A stretch of 64,000 bases of DNA from NCBI GenBank assembly GCA_014529385.2, contig CM043955.1, positions 142,398,140 through 142,462,139 of the forward strand. The letters run 5' to 3'. The DNA comes from Adiantum capillus-veneris. Lineage: Eukaryota > Streptophyta > Polypodiopsida > Polypodiales > Pteridaceae. The position numbers and the translations under genes are program-made. The notes beneath the pieces are model-generated. The model worked only from the letters and a program-made list of their open reading frames with translations, ran no database searches and was not told the origin of the DNA. Below, piece after piece: positions 22,701-34,700 of this stretch (its first letter is position 1; each line of letters opens with the position of its first letter).

Positions 22701-25700
22701 TTAACCAATGCCCCGGCCTCTTTCATGACGCTGATGAACGAAATATTCGGGCCATACTTGGACAAGTTCGTGATCATGTATTTGGATGACATTTTAGTTT
22801 TCAGTCGAATGATGGCTGATCACAAGGAACATTTGAAGCTTGTCTTCCAAGTTTTGCGAACCAATGTGCTATACATCAATAAGAAGAAAAGTGATTTCTT
22901 CAAGAATCATGCGGAATACCTTGGTCACATTATTTCTGCCAGTGGCGTTGCAGTCGATCCCAAGAAAATACAGGTCATAGTGGATTGGCCTTTACCGCTC
23001 ACCATCTCAGATGTGCGCTCCTTTTTGGGACTTGCAAACTTTTATCATACCAAGGTCCACAAATTCTCCGACATTGCAGCTCCGTTGACTGAGCTTACCA
23101 AGCAGGATAAACTTCAATGGACTGAAGAAGCAGAACAATCGTTCAAAGCCCTTAAACATGCCTTGACGACAACTCCAGTTTTGGCTATTGCAGATCCTAC
23201 TCAACCTTTTCAAGTCATGACCGATGCGTCAGATCGTGCTTCTGGAGGTGTTCTTATGCAGAATGAGCGTGTCATTGCTTTTGACAGCCGCAAATTTTCA
23301 GCCATACAAATGAGATGCCCAATTTATGACAAGGAATTTTTAGCCATTGTTCATGCTTACCGCACTTGGAAACATTATCTTCTTGGCGTAGATTCCGTGG
23401 TGCAGACAGATCATCAACATTGACATACATTTTTACTCAAACAGTGATGAATCCTTGTTAAGGACGATGGGTTGAGTTCTTGGCAAATTTTCATATGATT
23501 ATTCAATACGTGCCAGGCCTTGCAAATGCAGTTGCAGATGCCTTAAGCCATCTTCCTCGAGCCATCAACTTTGCCATTTCCGGTGTGCAGATGGAAATAC
23601 CTGCTTGTTTCAAGCATGAGTATTTGACAGATCGAGATTTTGGGGATGCATTTCAAGCCCTTAAATCATCTACTCCGACTCTTGCAGAAATGAATATGTT
23701 CGCAGCTTACACCATTGTCAATGACTTGCTGTATTACATTGATCGCATTTGTGTTCCATACAATACACCATTGCGGAAAATTTTGATCCAAGAACATCAT
23801 GAAGTCCCTTTTGCTGCTCATCCAGACATCAACAAGACATACAGATTGTTATCTGCAACATATTTTTGGCCACAAATGCAGCAAGATGTTATCAAGTTTG
23901 TCAAAGCTTGTCATTCATGTCAAACAATGAAGGCCTCTCGACAACTTCCTCAAGGGTTACTTCATCCTTTGCCTGTACCTCAAGAAAGATGGGAAAGTGT
24001 CAGCATGGATTTTATCACTACATTGCCTCGTTCTCAAAAAGGCAATGCACAGATTCTCGTAGTGGTGGATCGGTTTTCAAAGATGGCACAGTTTATTCCT
24101 TGCAAGAAAGCTGCCTCGGCACCAGACATTGCGCAATTGTTTGTGCAACACATTTTCAGATTACATGGATTACCAAAGTCTATTGTTTCAGACAGAGATC
24201 CAAAATTCACAGGGCATTTTTGGACATCCCTTTTCAAATCCCTTAGTACAAATTTGTTATTCAGCTCAGCATACCATCCTCAAACTGATGGGCAGACAGA
24301 AAGAGTGAATCAAATTTTGGAAGAAATGCTTCGACATTACATACAAATTCGATTGGGATCATGGGAAGAGTATTTGCCACTTGTAGAGTTCGCATACAAT
24401 AACTCTATCCATTCAGTAACTGGCATGACTCCATTCCAAGCAGCTTATGGGCATACTCTTATACCGACAAACTTTGTTCTTCAACACAAAGTAGCTCTAG
24501 CAGATCAGTTGGTTCAAGAAATGCAAGATCAAGTACGTGACAAGTTGGTTCATGTCCAACAAAAGTACCAGAAACAAGCCAATAAGCATAGACGACATGC
24601 AGATTTCCAAGAGGGAGATTTGGTTTTATTATATGTAGCACCTCATCGCTACAAAACTGTGAAATCGGTCTTTCCAAAGTTGCGCCCTCGCTTCTATGGA
24701 CCTTTCAAAATAATCAAGAAGTACTAAGTTGTCAGTTACAAGTTGGAACTTCCACTCTCATGGGGAAAACTTCATCCAACTTTCCACATTTCTTGGCTCA
24801 AACAATACATACAAGGAGATTCGCCAATTCCAGACTTATCTTCTTATGTGTCAGAAATTGAAGATGAACACATAATTCTTGTTCCAGAAAAGATTCTTGA
24901 TGTAAGACAAAAAGAAACAAGACAAAAGATCACAACATAATTTCTTGTCAAGTGGATGGATCTTGATGAGTCAGACTCAACTTGGCAGACGGATGAAGAT
25001 ATGCAGTAGTACCCAAACCTCCTTCAAGAATTCTTTGAAAAGCGGAAGACTTTCATCTAAACACGGGGTTTTAATGTAAATGGGAGGGAATGTCACGATT
25101 GTGACTTGTTACACTCTTCTTGATTCATTACAGATGCAAATGCGAAGTGTGACTAACCCAGGAGGACTCCTGTTCTCGAATGGTCACACCCCTTCGCCCA
25201 AAAGACATACCTCTTCGCCAAAAGCCACTCCTTCGACGACTGGTCACACCCCTTCACCATACGGATGCGACTCTTCACCCAATGGTTGCAGCTCTTCGCC
25301 GAAAGGATGTGTCTTTTCGCCTAAAGTCATGTCTCTTCACAAAGAGACATGCCTCTTCACTGATGACTATTCAATTCCTATAAAAGGAACCCTTGTATCA
25401 CACTTTCAATCAATCAAACACAGAGTCTTCTAAGTCTTGTTCTAAGTTCAGTTTCACTTTCTTAAGTCTTAATCATGAGTTTAAGTACTTAATTAAGGAT
25501 TAGCAACTAGAATCCTTTACAGTAACCCCGTCCAAGAATCTGTACATCCAAGATCTTGCCCACCTCTGCGAGAAGGCGGGCCTTGAGAAGGTCACGCAGC
25601 TCTCCTCTGCTTGGTTGGGTGCCGAGAATCTTGTAGATGACCGAAGTCGCCTGCAATCGCTCTACCTCTGTGGCAAGGCTTGCTTGCTCTGTCGGCGAAA

Positions 25701-28700
25701 GAACAGGTCGAATGGTGGGCTCAGCGGGGTCCGGCGAGGGGGCTTCGAGCGAGTCCCTCTGTGGCGAAGCTATAGCCTCCATCTGTGTCTACTGCTGCGG
25801 CGTAAGAAGAGGGCGGCGGGAGGACTCTGCAAATAGGCGCGTAGAGCACTGCCCCAGAGGAGACTCAGTGCTGAAGGAGCCGACTTGCAAGGAACTATCG
25901 AGATGAAAGAAATCTGGCGGGCGGGGGGGGGGGGGGCAACAGGCGGGGGCGGCTAAGGCGGGAGCGTTGGCAGCAGCGGGTGGGGACGGTTGGGGCGGCA
26001 GTGGTGGGCGCGGGCGGCAGCAACGGGCGGGGGCAGCGAGGGCAAGCAGGCAGGCAGGGCAACGGGGGTAGGCAGCGCGGGCAGGCAGGGCAACGGGGGG
26101 GGGGGGAGCGATGGCGCAGCGAGGGGGGAACAGCAGCAGCGAGCGCAAGATTTGTAAGCATCTCTGATGACATTATAGTCTTCTCCAAGGATGAGGCTAA
26201 ACATAGACACCCTCTGCTACAGGTCTTTCAGGCATTGCGAGATCACAAGTTAGTAATCAATGCCAAGAAGAGTGAATTTTTCTTACCGGAGATACGGGTT
26301 TTGGGACACATCGTCTCAGCAGCAGGAGTACAGATGGACCCGACCAAGATTGAGACTATGCGTGATTGGCCCAATTTGAAGAATGTTCATGAAGTAAGAA
26401 GCTTTTTCGGCTTATGTTCTTACTATTGACGGTTCATTTAAAACTTTGCAGAGATTCCTTCCCCTTTGCATATCTTGACACATAAAGGAGTCCCTTTCTC
26501 GTGGGGACCCACACAAGAGACTGCCTTTCAAACTTTGAAAGAGAAATTGACTACGGGACCAATTTTGACTTTGCCGCATTTGCAAAAGTCATTCGAAGTA
26601 TATTGTGATGCTTGTGGTCGTAGTCTGGGTGCGGTCTTAATGCAAGAAGGCCATGTCATTGCCTATGAGAGCCGATTGTTTTCAAGGCCGGAATTGACAT
26701 CATAGATATATGAGAAAGAGCTTTTGGTGGTTATTCATGCTCTTACTCAGTGGCGACATTACCTACTAGGAGCCTATTTCACGGTCTTCACTGATCATGA
26801 GAGTTTACGCTACTTCTTGTCATAGAAGCAGCTTTTAGAAAAGCAGATGCGGTGGGCTAACTTGTCACAGTTTCACTTCCACATTGTCCATGTACAGGGA
26901 CAGAAGAACTTGGTGGCCGATGCATTGTCTCGAAAGCCGTTAGTCTTGGCTAATTCCGCGATTCATCATAGAAGCTTCGAAAACATGGACGATCAATACA
27001 CCACAGATCCATATTTTTCGGATGTATTCACACGAATACAGAATGGAGAGGTAGTAGCGGGATATTCCATACGGGATGGCTACTTGATGTTACACAGCCG
27101 TTGAGGAAAAAGGTTCTAACTGAATGCCATTGTCAACCGTTTACGCGTCACCGCGGCATTGACACCACCTTGAAAGGTGTGGAGCGTTACTTCTCTTGGC
27201 CGAGACTCAAGAAGGATGTGGACGACTTTGTATGCAGTTGCTTGGTATGCCAAAAGGTCATAAAGCATAGGGATTGTTACAGCCTTTACCCATTCCAATT
27301 TGCCCCTGGGAAAGTATTGCTATGGATTTCATTTTTGATGTCCCGAAGACACAGAGTAGGCGTGATGGCATTTGGACTGTCATCGACACATTTAGCAAGC
27401 AAGCTCACTTCGTTCCAGTGAAGAAGACAGTCAAGCCGGATCATTTAGCAAGACTGTTCATTTCACAAATACTCAGATTACATGGCATGCCCGAGAAAAT
27501 AGTCTCTCACAGAGATCCCTGATTCACGAGTTTGTCTTGGAAGGCTATTTGGGAGAACATTGGCACACGGTTGCAGTTCTTGTCATCTTTCCACCTGCAG
27601 ACAGATCGGCAATTTGAGATTGCAAATTCAATCGTATTGGATTTATTGAAGTCTTACGTTTCTGATTAGAAGATTCAATGGGAGATTTTTTTGCCCTTGG
27701 TGGAATTTGCCTACAATAACACGATCCACTCTTCGACGCGGAAGGCACCATTTGAGATTATTGAAGGTGCTACGAAGGTTCCACTTTTCCTTAGCACAAA
27801 AGATAAGATTTTTGAAGCCGACCAATACACGAGGAACTTGGACACTGCTTTTGCCAAGGTCTGGGAGGCTTTAACAAAATCTCAGGAAAGACATAAGAAG
27901 ACAGCAGATCGACACCGTCGCGATTTGAAATTGAAGGAAGACGATTGGGTGCTCTTATGTTTTGAGAAGGCAGGCCTAAGAAAGAAAAAGGGAAAGGAGC
28001 GGCTTTTGCGAAAGCTTAAGCATGAGATACTATGGACCTTTCCAGATAAAAGAAAAGATATAATGATGTCTCCTTTAGACTGAAGCTGCCCGATACTTGG
28101 AGAATTCACAATACTTTTCATGTGAGTCTCTTGAAGCCTTTTAAAGACGCGAAAACGGGGAACCAGATCAGCAACCCAAAGTGGAGGAAAGCGAGGAGAT
28201 ACTCGTTCCAGAACAGATATTGGCACATAAAGATAGAAAGATTAAAGGTAAAGTGATTAGTCAGTTCTTGGTTAAATTAAAGAACTATCCGACATTGGAT
28301 GCGAAGTGGATGGAGGAGGAAATCAGGCATCTATGAGGTGCCTGGACATCCCTTTTGGTCCACATGACACTTGCCCCCACCCTCTCCCTTGGTCAAAGGG
28401 TCACCGATGCCTCATTTTCCACCCAAAAAAGGCAAAAAATGATCCAATTAAAAGGTGCCTACAAATGAAGCGAGAAGAGAGAAGAGAAGCTTTGTTGGTT
28501 GAGAAGAGAGAGAAGATTTTTTGGGGGAATAAAAGATAAGAGAGCCCCATTTTAATAGCTGCAACACTTGCACAACTTCCAGAGAGCTCATTTTTGAGCA
28601 AGAGAGACGACACCTCCATGTTCGAGTGGCCATAACTTCTTCATTTCTCATTTGTTTTTTGCCTATGGATACTCTACGTACATCTCTACGAGACGAGCTT

Positions 28701-31700
28701 CGTCATGATGTTCTCGGTTTCTCCTAATTTTGAGTGTGTTCCATGCTTGAAGGGTTTTTCATAAATCTTTACAAATGTTATCACAAGTGTTTTCGGTTGT
28801 GCAATAGTTCTTCCTTCCGACGGTGTGACTGGTGCAAGGCTAGAGGCACTCGTTTTTCTTGTCGTTTGCACGCTAACATCGTTTTGGTGCCTCCACAGAG
28901 GAGCAAGTGCTCCTATGATCCAATTCCTTTCAAATATGTCTATTCTGTAGGCAGAGAATGTAAAAGGGATGTGGGTCCTTATGGACAACCGCCTATGTAT
29001 GTGCAAATTGTGGACAACACTTGAGGTGGTCGTATAATTGGATTGCAGTCTTTGGAGGGTCGTGAGGTTTTGTGAAGCCAAGTATTGGGGGCCGGGTTAC
29101 CGAGTGTGAGGTGGATTAGGTACTGGAGCGATCCATCGACATCCCTTGAGCTTTCGACGTCACATGTAAGTGTTTTTGTGGCAATTAAACATGGCGGACG
29201 AGTTTCCACAGTTTCATGTGTCACAAACTGCTGACGTGTCAAAGTCCTGAAGAAGGGAGCCAACCTGCAAATGCCGGCCGAGAGGCCTAAACCCTAAGAA
29301 GAACAGTTAACAGAAGGCCCCAAGTGACATACAAGATTAAAACAAAGCAAGACCCACACACAAGAAAAAGCTGGTAGCTTTCGAAAATTGCGTTGACATG
29401 GTGACGTTGCAGGCTATACGGATTTTCGCGTTTTGCATTGTCTGATGACGTGGCAGGTTGTTCGGATTTCCGTAAATTGCGCAGCAGCTTTTTGGCATTG
29501 CTTTTGGACCATAAGCTTTTGAGTTTGAAAGCTTTTCACTGTAACTGCTTTTTAGGCCAAAGGCCTTTAAATATGAGGTTAGGGCTCATTCTCTGGCATG
29601 CTTCTTGGCGAAGGTGCAGAGTCCGGAGTACCGGCTTGTACTGTGTTGATGCAATATAAAGAAATACCAAAAGGGGCACCAAGGTTTGGGGCCAATACTC
29701 TTTGGGGTGGAATTCCGCCACTCCGTGTCGCGTGTCGTCTTTCTCTTTCAGTTCAGTTGTTATTGAAGTGCTAAATGTCTATTTAGTCTGTTCTTTTCTA
29801 TTGGCACGTGGTGCCCGTCTTGTGACAGTGGTATCAGAGCATCAGGCGTGTGCTTTTCTTAAAGCATATCGGTCCTACAAAAGAGCAGACAAAGCTATTG
29901 GATTTTTATTCGAGGTATCTTCGCCCTCCAACGCGGACTTATTAGCCACTCCCACCCTTACTTTATCGCGCATCGGGCGCGCTCCCGTCTTCATCGCTCA
30001 TGTCTTACAGGGCATAAGCCATTAAGATCACTTGCAAGAGAAGGATCCAAGATTTATTTCGAGCTGCTGTTTTTCTCAGAGACAGTACCATGCAGATGCC
30101 TATAGCTACCAAGCCGCACACTTCCAAGTACTTGGCAAGCTTTCAAGAAAATTTTTGCCCGAAGTTGTATGGTTTCTGACATCTTCCTTCGGAGTGCAAC
30201 TTCTGGTAGAGTGGGGTATCCTGGAATGCTTGCCAAGGAAACCTTAGCAGATTATAACTTGAAATTTCTCGACATCTCTCAGTAGATGTCTCTTCACGAG
30301 TAGATGACCTTGGAGATCCAGTGCGATTGCTATCTTGGGACTACCATCGCCGCCAACAAAAACACTGTTTGTCCAAGAGCTGATAGACCATGCTGTGCTC
30401 GGCTACGACCTTATGGAATGAACCTAACCCTAATTTTTGGTGTAGGTTTCAGGATGGAAAGTCAGTCGACTTTTCGAGCTCGATCGATTGTCGAGATTGC
30501 TTTTTAAGTTTGAAATCTGTTTGAGAACTTGTTTGGTGATCCTGTTTGAAATGTAATTGAAATGGATGGTATCTGTTTTGAACCTGTTTTGGTGCCGATT
30601 TGAATTGTTTTACTCTGGTCTTAATACTGGTTTCTATGATTGGTGATTTTACTCCCGGGGTGGAGTAGTGAGAAATGATGTTTGAGAATGCTTGTTCATA
30701 CTCATGGCCCGGACCCTTGTGGTTATTTGGGGGGGGGGGAGTATTGAATGATTGAAAAGTGTTGTTTTTACTCTTGGCCCGGACCCTTATGGTTATTTTA
30801 CGGGGGGAGTATTGTTGTTGTGACTTGCGGCCTGGACCTGGATGGTTATGCGGAAGGAGTATTGAGAAGTCTGAGTAGTGGTCTTCTCAGCACCTCCAAA
30901 CGACACAGGCTGCGGTCTGGGGGGGTTTGGTTGTAAAAGGCCTCTATATCTCATGGCCCGGACCTTTTTAGGTTATTTGCGGGAGGAGTGATGAGGGAGT
31001 CGTTGAACAGCTCATGGCCCGGACCTGGATGGTTATTTGCGAGGAGAGTGTTCATCGACGGCTTTATGTTTCTATGTCTTGTAACATGCATATGTGAGCA
31101 TTTGTGTTGCATTGTGATGTGCCAACCACTGAATATTCCTAATTGGATGAGATTGCCTGGGTATGTAATTTTAGTGCATCAAGACACCCGTGGAAGATCA
31201 ATACGGTCTGGGTGTGATGGCTAATTTTACTACGCCGGAATATCGAGAGTTTCGATTAGGACGAAAGGAGAAGCTAACTCCTTGATCAAAAGAGCAGAAA
31301 GGAGAAGCTAACTCTTTAATAAAAAGAGCAAACTGATTGTCCGTCGGAATGATCCTCGGAAATTTTTGAGCTAACTTGAGTTGTTTTGCAGATATGCTGT
31401 AATCGCGGATGATTACTCTCTTTCAAGAAGGGGAGATGTCACAAAACTGCTAACGTGTCAAAGCCCTGAAGAAGGGAGCCAACCTGTAGATGCCGACCGA
31501 GGGGTTTAAACCCTAAGAAGAACAAGTAACAGAAGAAGAAGTCCTACCAACTTATGGGGACCCCATCCGATGGGACCCCAAGTGACATAAAGGATTAAAA
31601 TAAAGCAAGACCCACATATAGGAAAAAGCTGGCAGTTTCCGAAAAATGCGCTGACATGGTGACGTGGCAGGCTATACGGATTTCCGTAAATTGTGATGGC

Positions 31701-34700
31701 AGCTTTTTGGCATTGCTTTTGGACTAGAAGCTTTTGAGTTTTAAAGGCTTTTCACTGTAATTGCTTTTCAAGCCAAGGGCTTTAAATATGAGGTTAGGGC
31801 TCATTCTCTTGCATGCTTCTTGGTGAAGGTGCAGAGTCTGGAGTACCGGCTTGGACTGTGTTGATGCAATATAAAGAAATACCGAAAGTGTGCCAAGGTT
31901 TGGGGCCAATACTCTTTGGGGTGGAATTCCGCCACTCCGTGTAACGTGTCGTCTCTCTCTTTCAGTTCAGTTGTTATTGAAGTGCTAAAAGTTTGTCCAG
32001 TCTGTTCTTTTCTATTGGCACGTGGTGCCCGTCTTGTGACATCATGGATTGTCTAATGAGAATGCACAGACTTTTATTGAAAAGTTGGAAGTCAATTGCT
32101 TACTGCGAAATATACTAGACCAAGCTATATTGTTGCGGCTGCTGCAATATTGATTACAGGATGATGCAAAAATTTGGTTACACAATCATGAAGAGTTGGT
32201 GCAGGCACAAACTCGAGGGGTGGTTTTGGACTACAATTGTGTGAAGCAAGCTTTCTGGCACAGTACAGATCCATTGAAGTACTTGATGAAGTTTGGCATG
32301 AAATTTTGGGGTACACTCAAAAGAGTAATGAGAGTGTTGATGATTTTGACATGCAGTTCACCCGTTTATGGGATAAATGGGCCCGAGCTTTGGGAAATGA
32401 AATCCCTCCATCCATGTTAAAGAAGGACTGTTTTGTGGCAGACTTAAAAGAAAGCATGAAGTTCAAAGTTGAGCTGAAAAGGCCCGCCACTTTCGATATC
32501 GCCAGGGAGAAAGAATGGAAGGCTCAAAGACTTGATGAGTATGGGAAAGCAGTCCTTGTGTAAAGTAATGGTGGTCAAAGGGAGGAAAATCAGGCAGAGG
32601 CTGGAGCCCAACTTGTTCAAAGGGTTGCTAATATTGAACGGTTACAGCGAAATATGCAAGACATGATGACCATGATGCAGGAATTGCAACTTAATGTTCT
32701 TGGAGGTGGAGGCGGTCGTGGTCGTGTACGTGGTAGAGGAATGGCCTAGGCATGTGAAGCTCAGCCTAATGCTAATGCGGATCGTGGACAAGGCGTTTTT
32801 GAGCCACAGAGGAGGTTCATTCCTACTGTTATAATTGTGGTGAACTTGGTCACATCAGCATTTTTCAAAGCCAACAAGGATGGGAGGTGATATGTATCCA
32901 CTCCCCCAGTAGATTCCTAACAGGACTAATGATTATGCATTGGATATACGGGGAGATCAAGGTACTGAATAGGAAAATCAAGCCTCAATCTCCGGTGGTC
33001 ATGTGGGTATTGTGCGGGTTGAAAAGAAAGAAGCAGATATGTTGTCCGTAGGCAAAAGTGAGAGGGAAGGCTATGCTGCTCTAGGTCCTAGCAAAAAGAA
33101 AGGGAAAGAGAAAGAGGGTGAAGATGCAAAAGCCAAGTGGAAGAGAAGACCTCGTAGACGGTTTGAAGTGGCAGATTTACCTTTGGGAGTGCAATCTCGT
33201 CTATCGATATCTTTCAAACCGAAATGTTGCAATCTTTTCCTCTATCAGTTCCTGCACTTAAACAAGTCAAGAACAAATCAGTATCATATTATCGGGAATT
33301 CTAGTTCATAAAGTCATACAACAGAATACTGTCAACCCACAGTATCCCCGAAACTCAAAGAGACATCGATGACTTTAATATCAAAAACCGAGGCAATCTT
33401 GACAAAGGAGTGGAGCAACTCCCCTCTTGTGCATACCCGTTGCACCAGATTCCGCCCAAGCTGAGTTCGGGGTTCCATTTAGAATAGACTATGCTAATCC
33501 AAATGCTTCAAGGTAAAGATTCACAATCTGAGGAGTATCTGCTAGGTCCTCCTCCTCCATCCACTTCGCATCCAATGCAAGATAGTTCTTGAATTTAACC
33601 AAGAACCGCCTTATCACTTACCCTTAATCTTTCTGTCTTTATGTGCCAATATCTGTTCTCGAACAAGGATCTCCTCGTTTTCTTCCACTTCGAGTTGCTC
33701 ATCAAGCTCCCCATCTTCAGGCACATCACCTTTAAAAGGCTTCAAGAGAATCGCATGAAAAGCATTGTGAATTCTCCAAGTATCGGGCAGCTTCAATCTA
33801 AAGGAGACATCATTTATCTTTTGGAAATCTGGAAAGGTCCATAGTATCGCATACTAAGCTTTGGAAAAAGCATCTTCTTTCCCTTTTTCTTTCTTAGGCG
33901 TGCACCCAATCGTTCTCCTTCAATTTCAAATCGCGACGATGGCGATTTGCTGCCTTTTTCTGTCTTTCTTGAGATTTTTGCAAAGCCTCGCGGACCTTGG
34001 CAAAAGTCGTGTCCAAGTCACCCGTGTACTCGTAGGCTTCAAAAATCTTATCTTTCGTGCTTAGGAAGGGTGGAACCTTCGTAGCACCTTCAATAATCTC
34101 AAATGGCGCCTTCCCCGTCGAAGAGTATATCGTGTAATTGTAGGAAAATTCCACCAAAGGTAAATACTTTTCCCATTGAGTCTTCTAATCCGAGATGTAA
34201 GACTTCAATAAATCTAGTACCACTGAATTAGCAATCTCTGATTGCCCGCCAGTTTGTGGGTGGAACGATGATGAGAGCTGCAACCGCGTGCCAATGTTCT
34301 CCCAAATAGCCTTCCAAAACAAATTTGTGAATCTGGGGTCTCTGTCGGAGACAATCGTCTCACGCATGCCATGTAATCTGAAGATCTGGGCCACAAACAG
34401 TCTCAGTAAGTGATCCGGCTTGACTGTTTTCTTCACTGAAATGAAATGAGCTTGCTTGCTAAATCTAAATCTGACAATAAAAGTCCAGATACCATCGTGA
34501 CCACTCTGTGTTCTCGGGAGATCAAAAATGAAATCCATTGCAATACTTTTCCAGGGACGGGTGGGTATGGGTAAAGGCTGTAACAATCCTTGCACTTTAT
34601 GCCTATCAAACTTGACCTTCTGGCATACCAAGCAACTACATACAAAATCGCCCACGTCCTTCTTGAGTCCCGGCCAAAAGAAGTATCTCTCCACACCTTT

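Larger units (their letters stand above)
14879..25521 (+). mobile_element. LTR retrotransposon E2 with perfect TSD GTAAC, internally rearranged
   Basis: LTRs at 14879-15311 and 25091-25521 start TGTCACGATTG and end CTTTACA. The 5-bp duplication GTAAC lies at 14874-14878 and 25522-25526. The primer site is 15313-15324. A purine tract AAATGGGAGGGAA (25078-25090) precedes the 3' LTR. Pol of the expected polarity lies at 22580-25000 but lacks gag, protease and the 5' part of RT. In their place are fragments of element X (plus) and element Y (minus). It is inserted in LINE ORF1. Confidence 0.9.
10581..26164 (-). mobile_element. L1-type LINE, copy 1, interrupted by E2
   Basis: The minus-strand 3' end is an oligo(T) run at 10581-10590 (poly(A) on the element strand). 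An 18-bp TSD flanks it with one mismatch: TGATGACATTNTAGTCTT at 10563-10580 and 26165-26182. The target is the RT gene of G1. From 5' (right) to 3' (left): C-rich leader, ORF1, partial ORF2. Without E2 (14879-25521) it is about 4.9 kb. The endonuclease and part of the RT palm are missing, so this copy cannot encode its own retrotransposition. Confidence 0.85.
29219..32041 (+). mobile_element. Complete non-coding LTR retrotransposon, TSD TCATG
   Basis: The LTRs are 29219-29827 (609 bp) and 31437-32041 (605 bp), both TGTCACAAA to TTGTGACA. The duplication TCATG lies at 29214-29218 and 32042-32046. The primer site is 29829-29840. A purine tract (AAGAAGGGGAGA, about 31425-31436) precedes the 3' LTR. 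The 1.6-kb interior has no gag or pol, so it must use proteins from another element. The shared LTR start and R-region box suggest family G as partner (inference). Size is between TRIM and LARD classes. Confidence 0.92.
29191..33300 (+). pseudogene. Element F gag, split by a non-coding LTR element
   Basis: The start ATG at 29191 opens 28 bases of coding sequence up to 29218. The reading frame resumes at 32047, after the insertion and its TCATG duplication. The downstream part encodes a gag domain ([40 protein letters not shown]), an Arg/Gly-rich stretch near 32710 and a knuckle remnant [10 protein letters not shown] near 32830 lacking the last Cys. It has several stops. A Lys-rich basic region follows (33020-33190), and similarity fades before G2. 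Confidence 0.75.

Noticed and set aside
22274-23423. Possible bidirectional or domesticated RT gene
   Set aside because: The two RT parts are on opposite strands and each is truncated inside its domain. It is a rearrangement junction.
28300-29024. Possible host exons with splice-like sites
   Set aside because: No conserved domain, and candidate sites do not link open frames. It is more likely the leader of element F.
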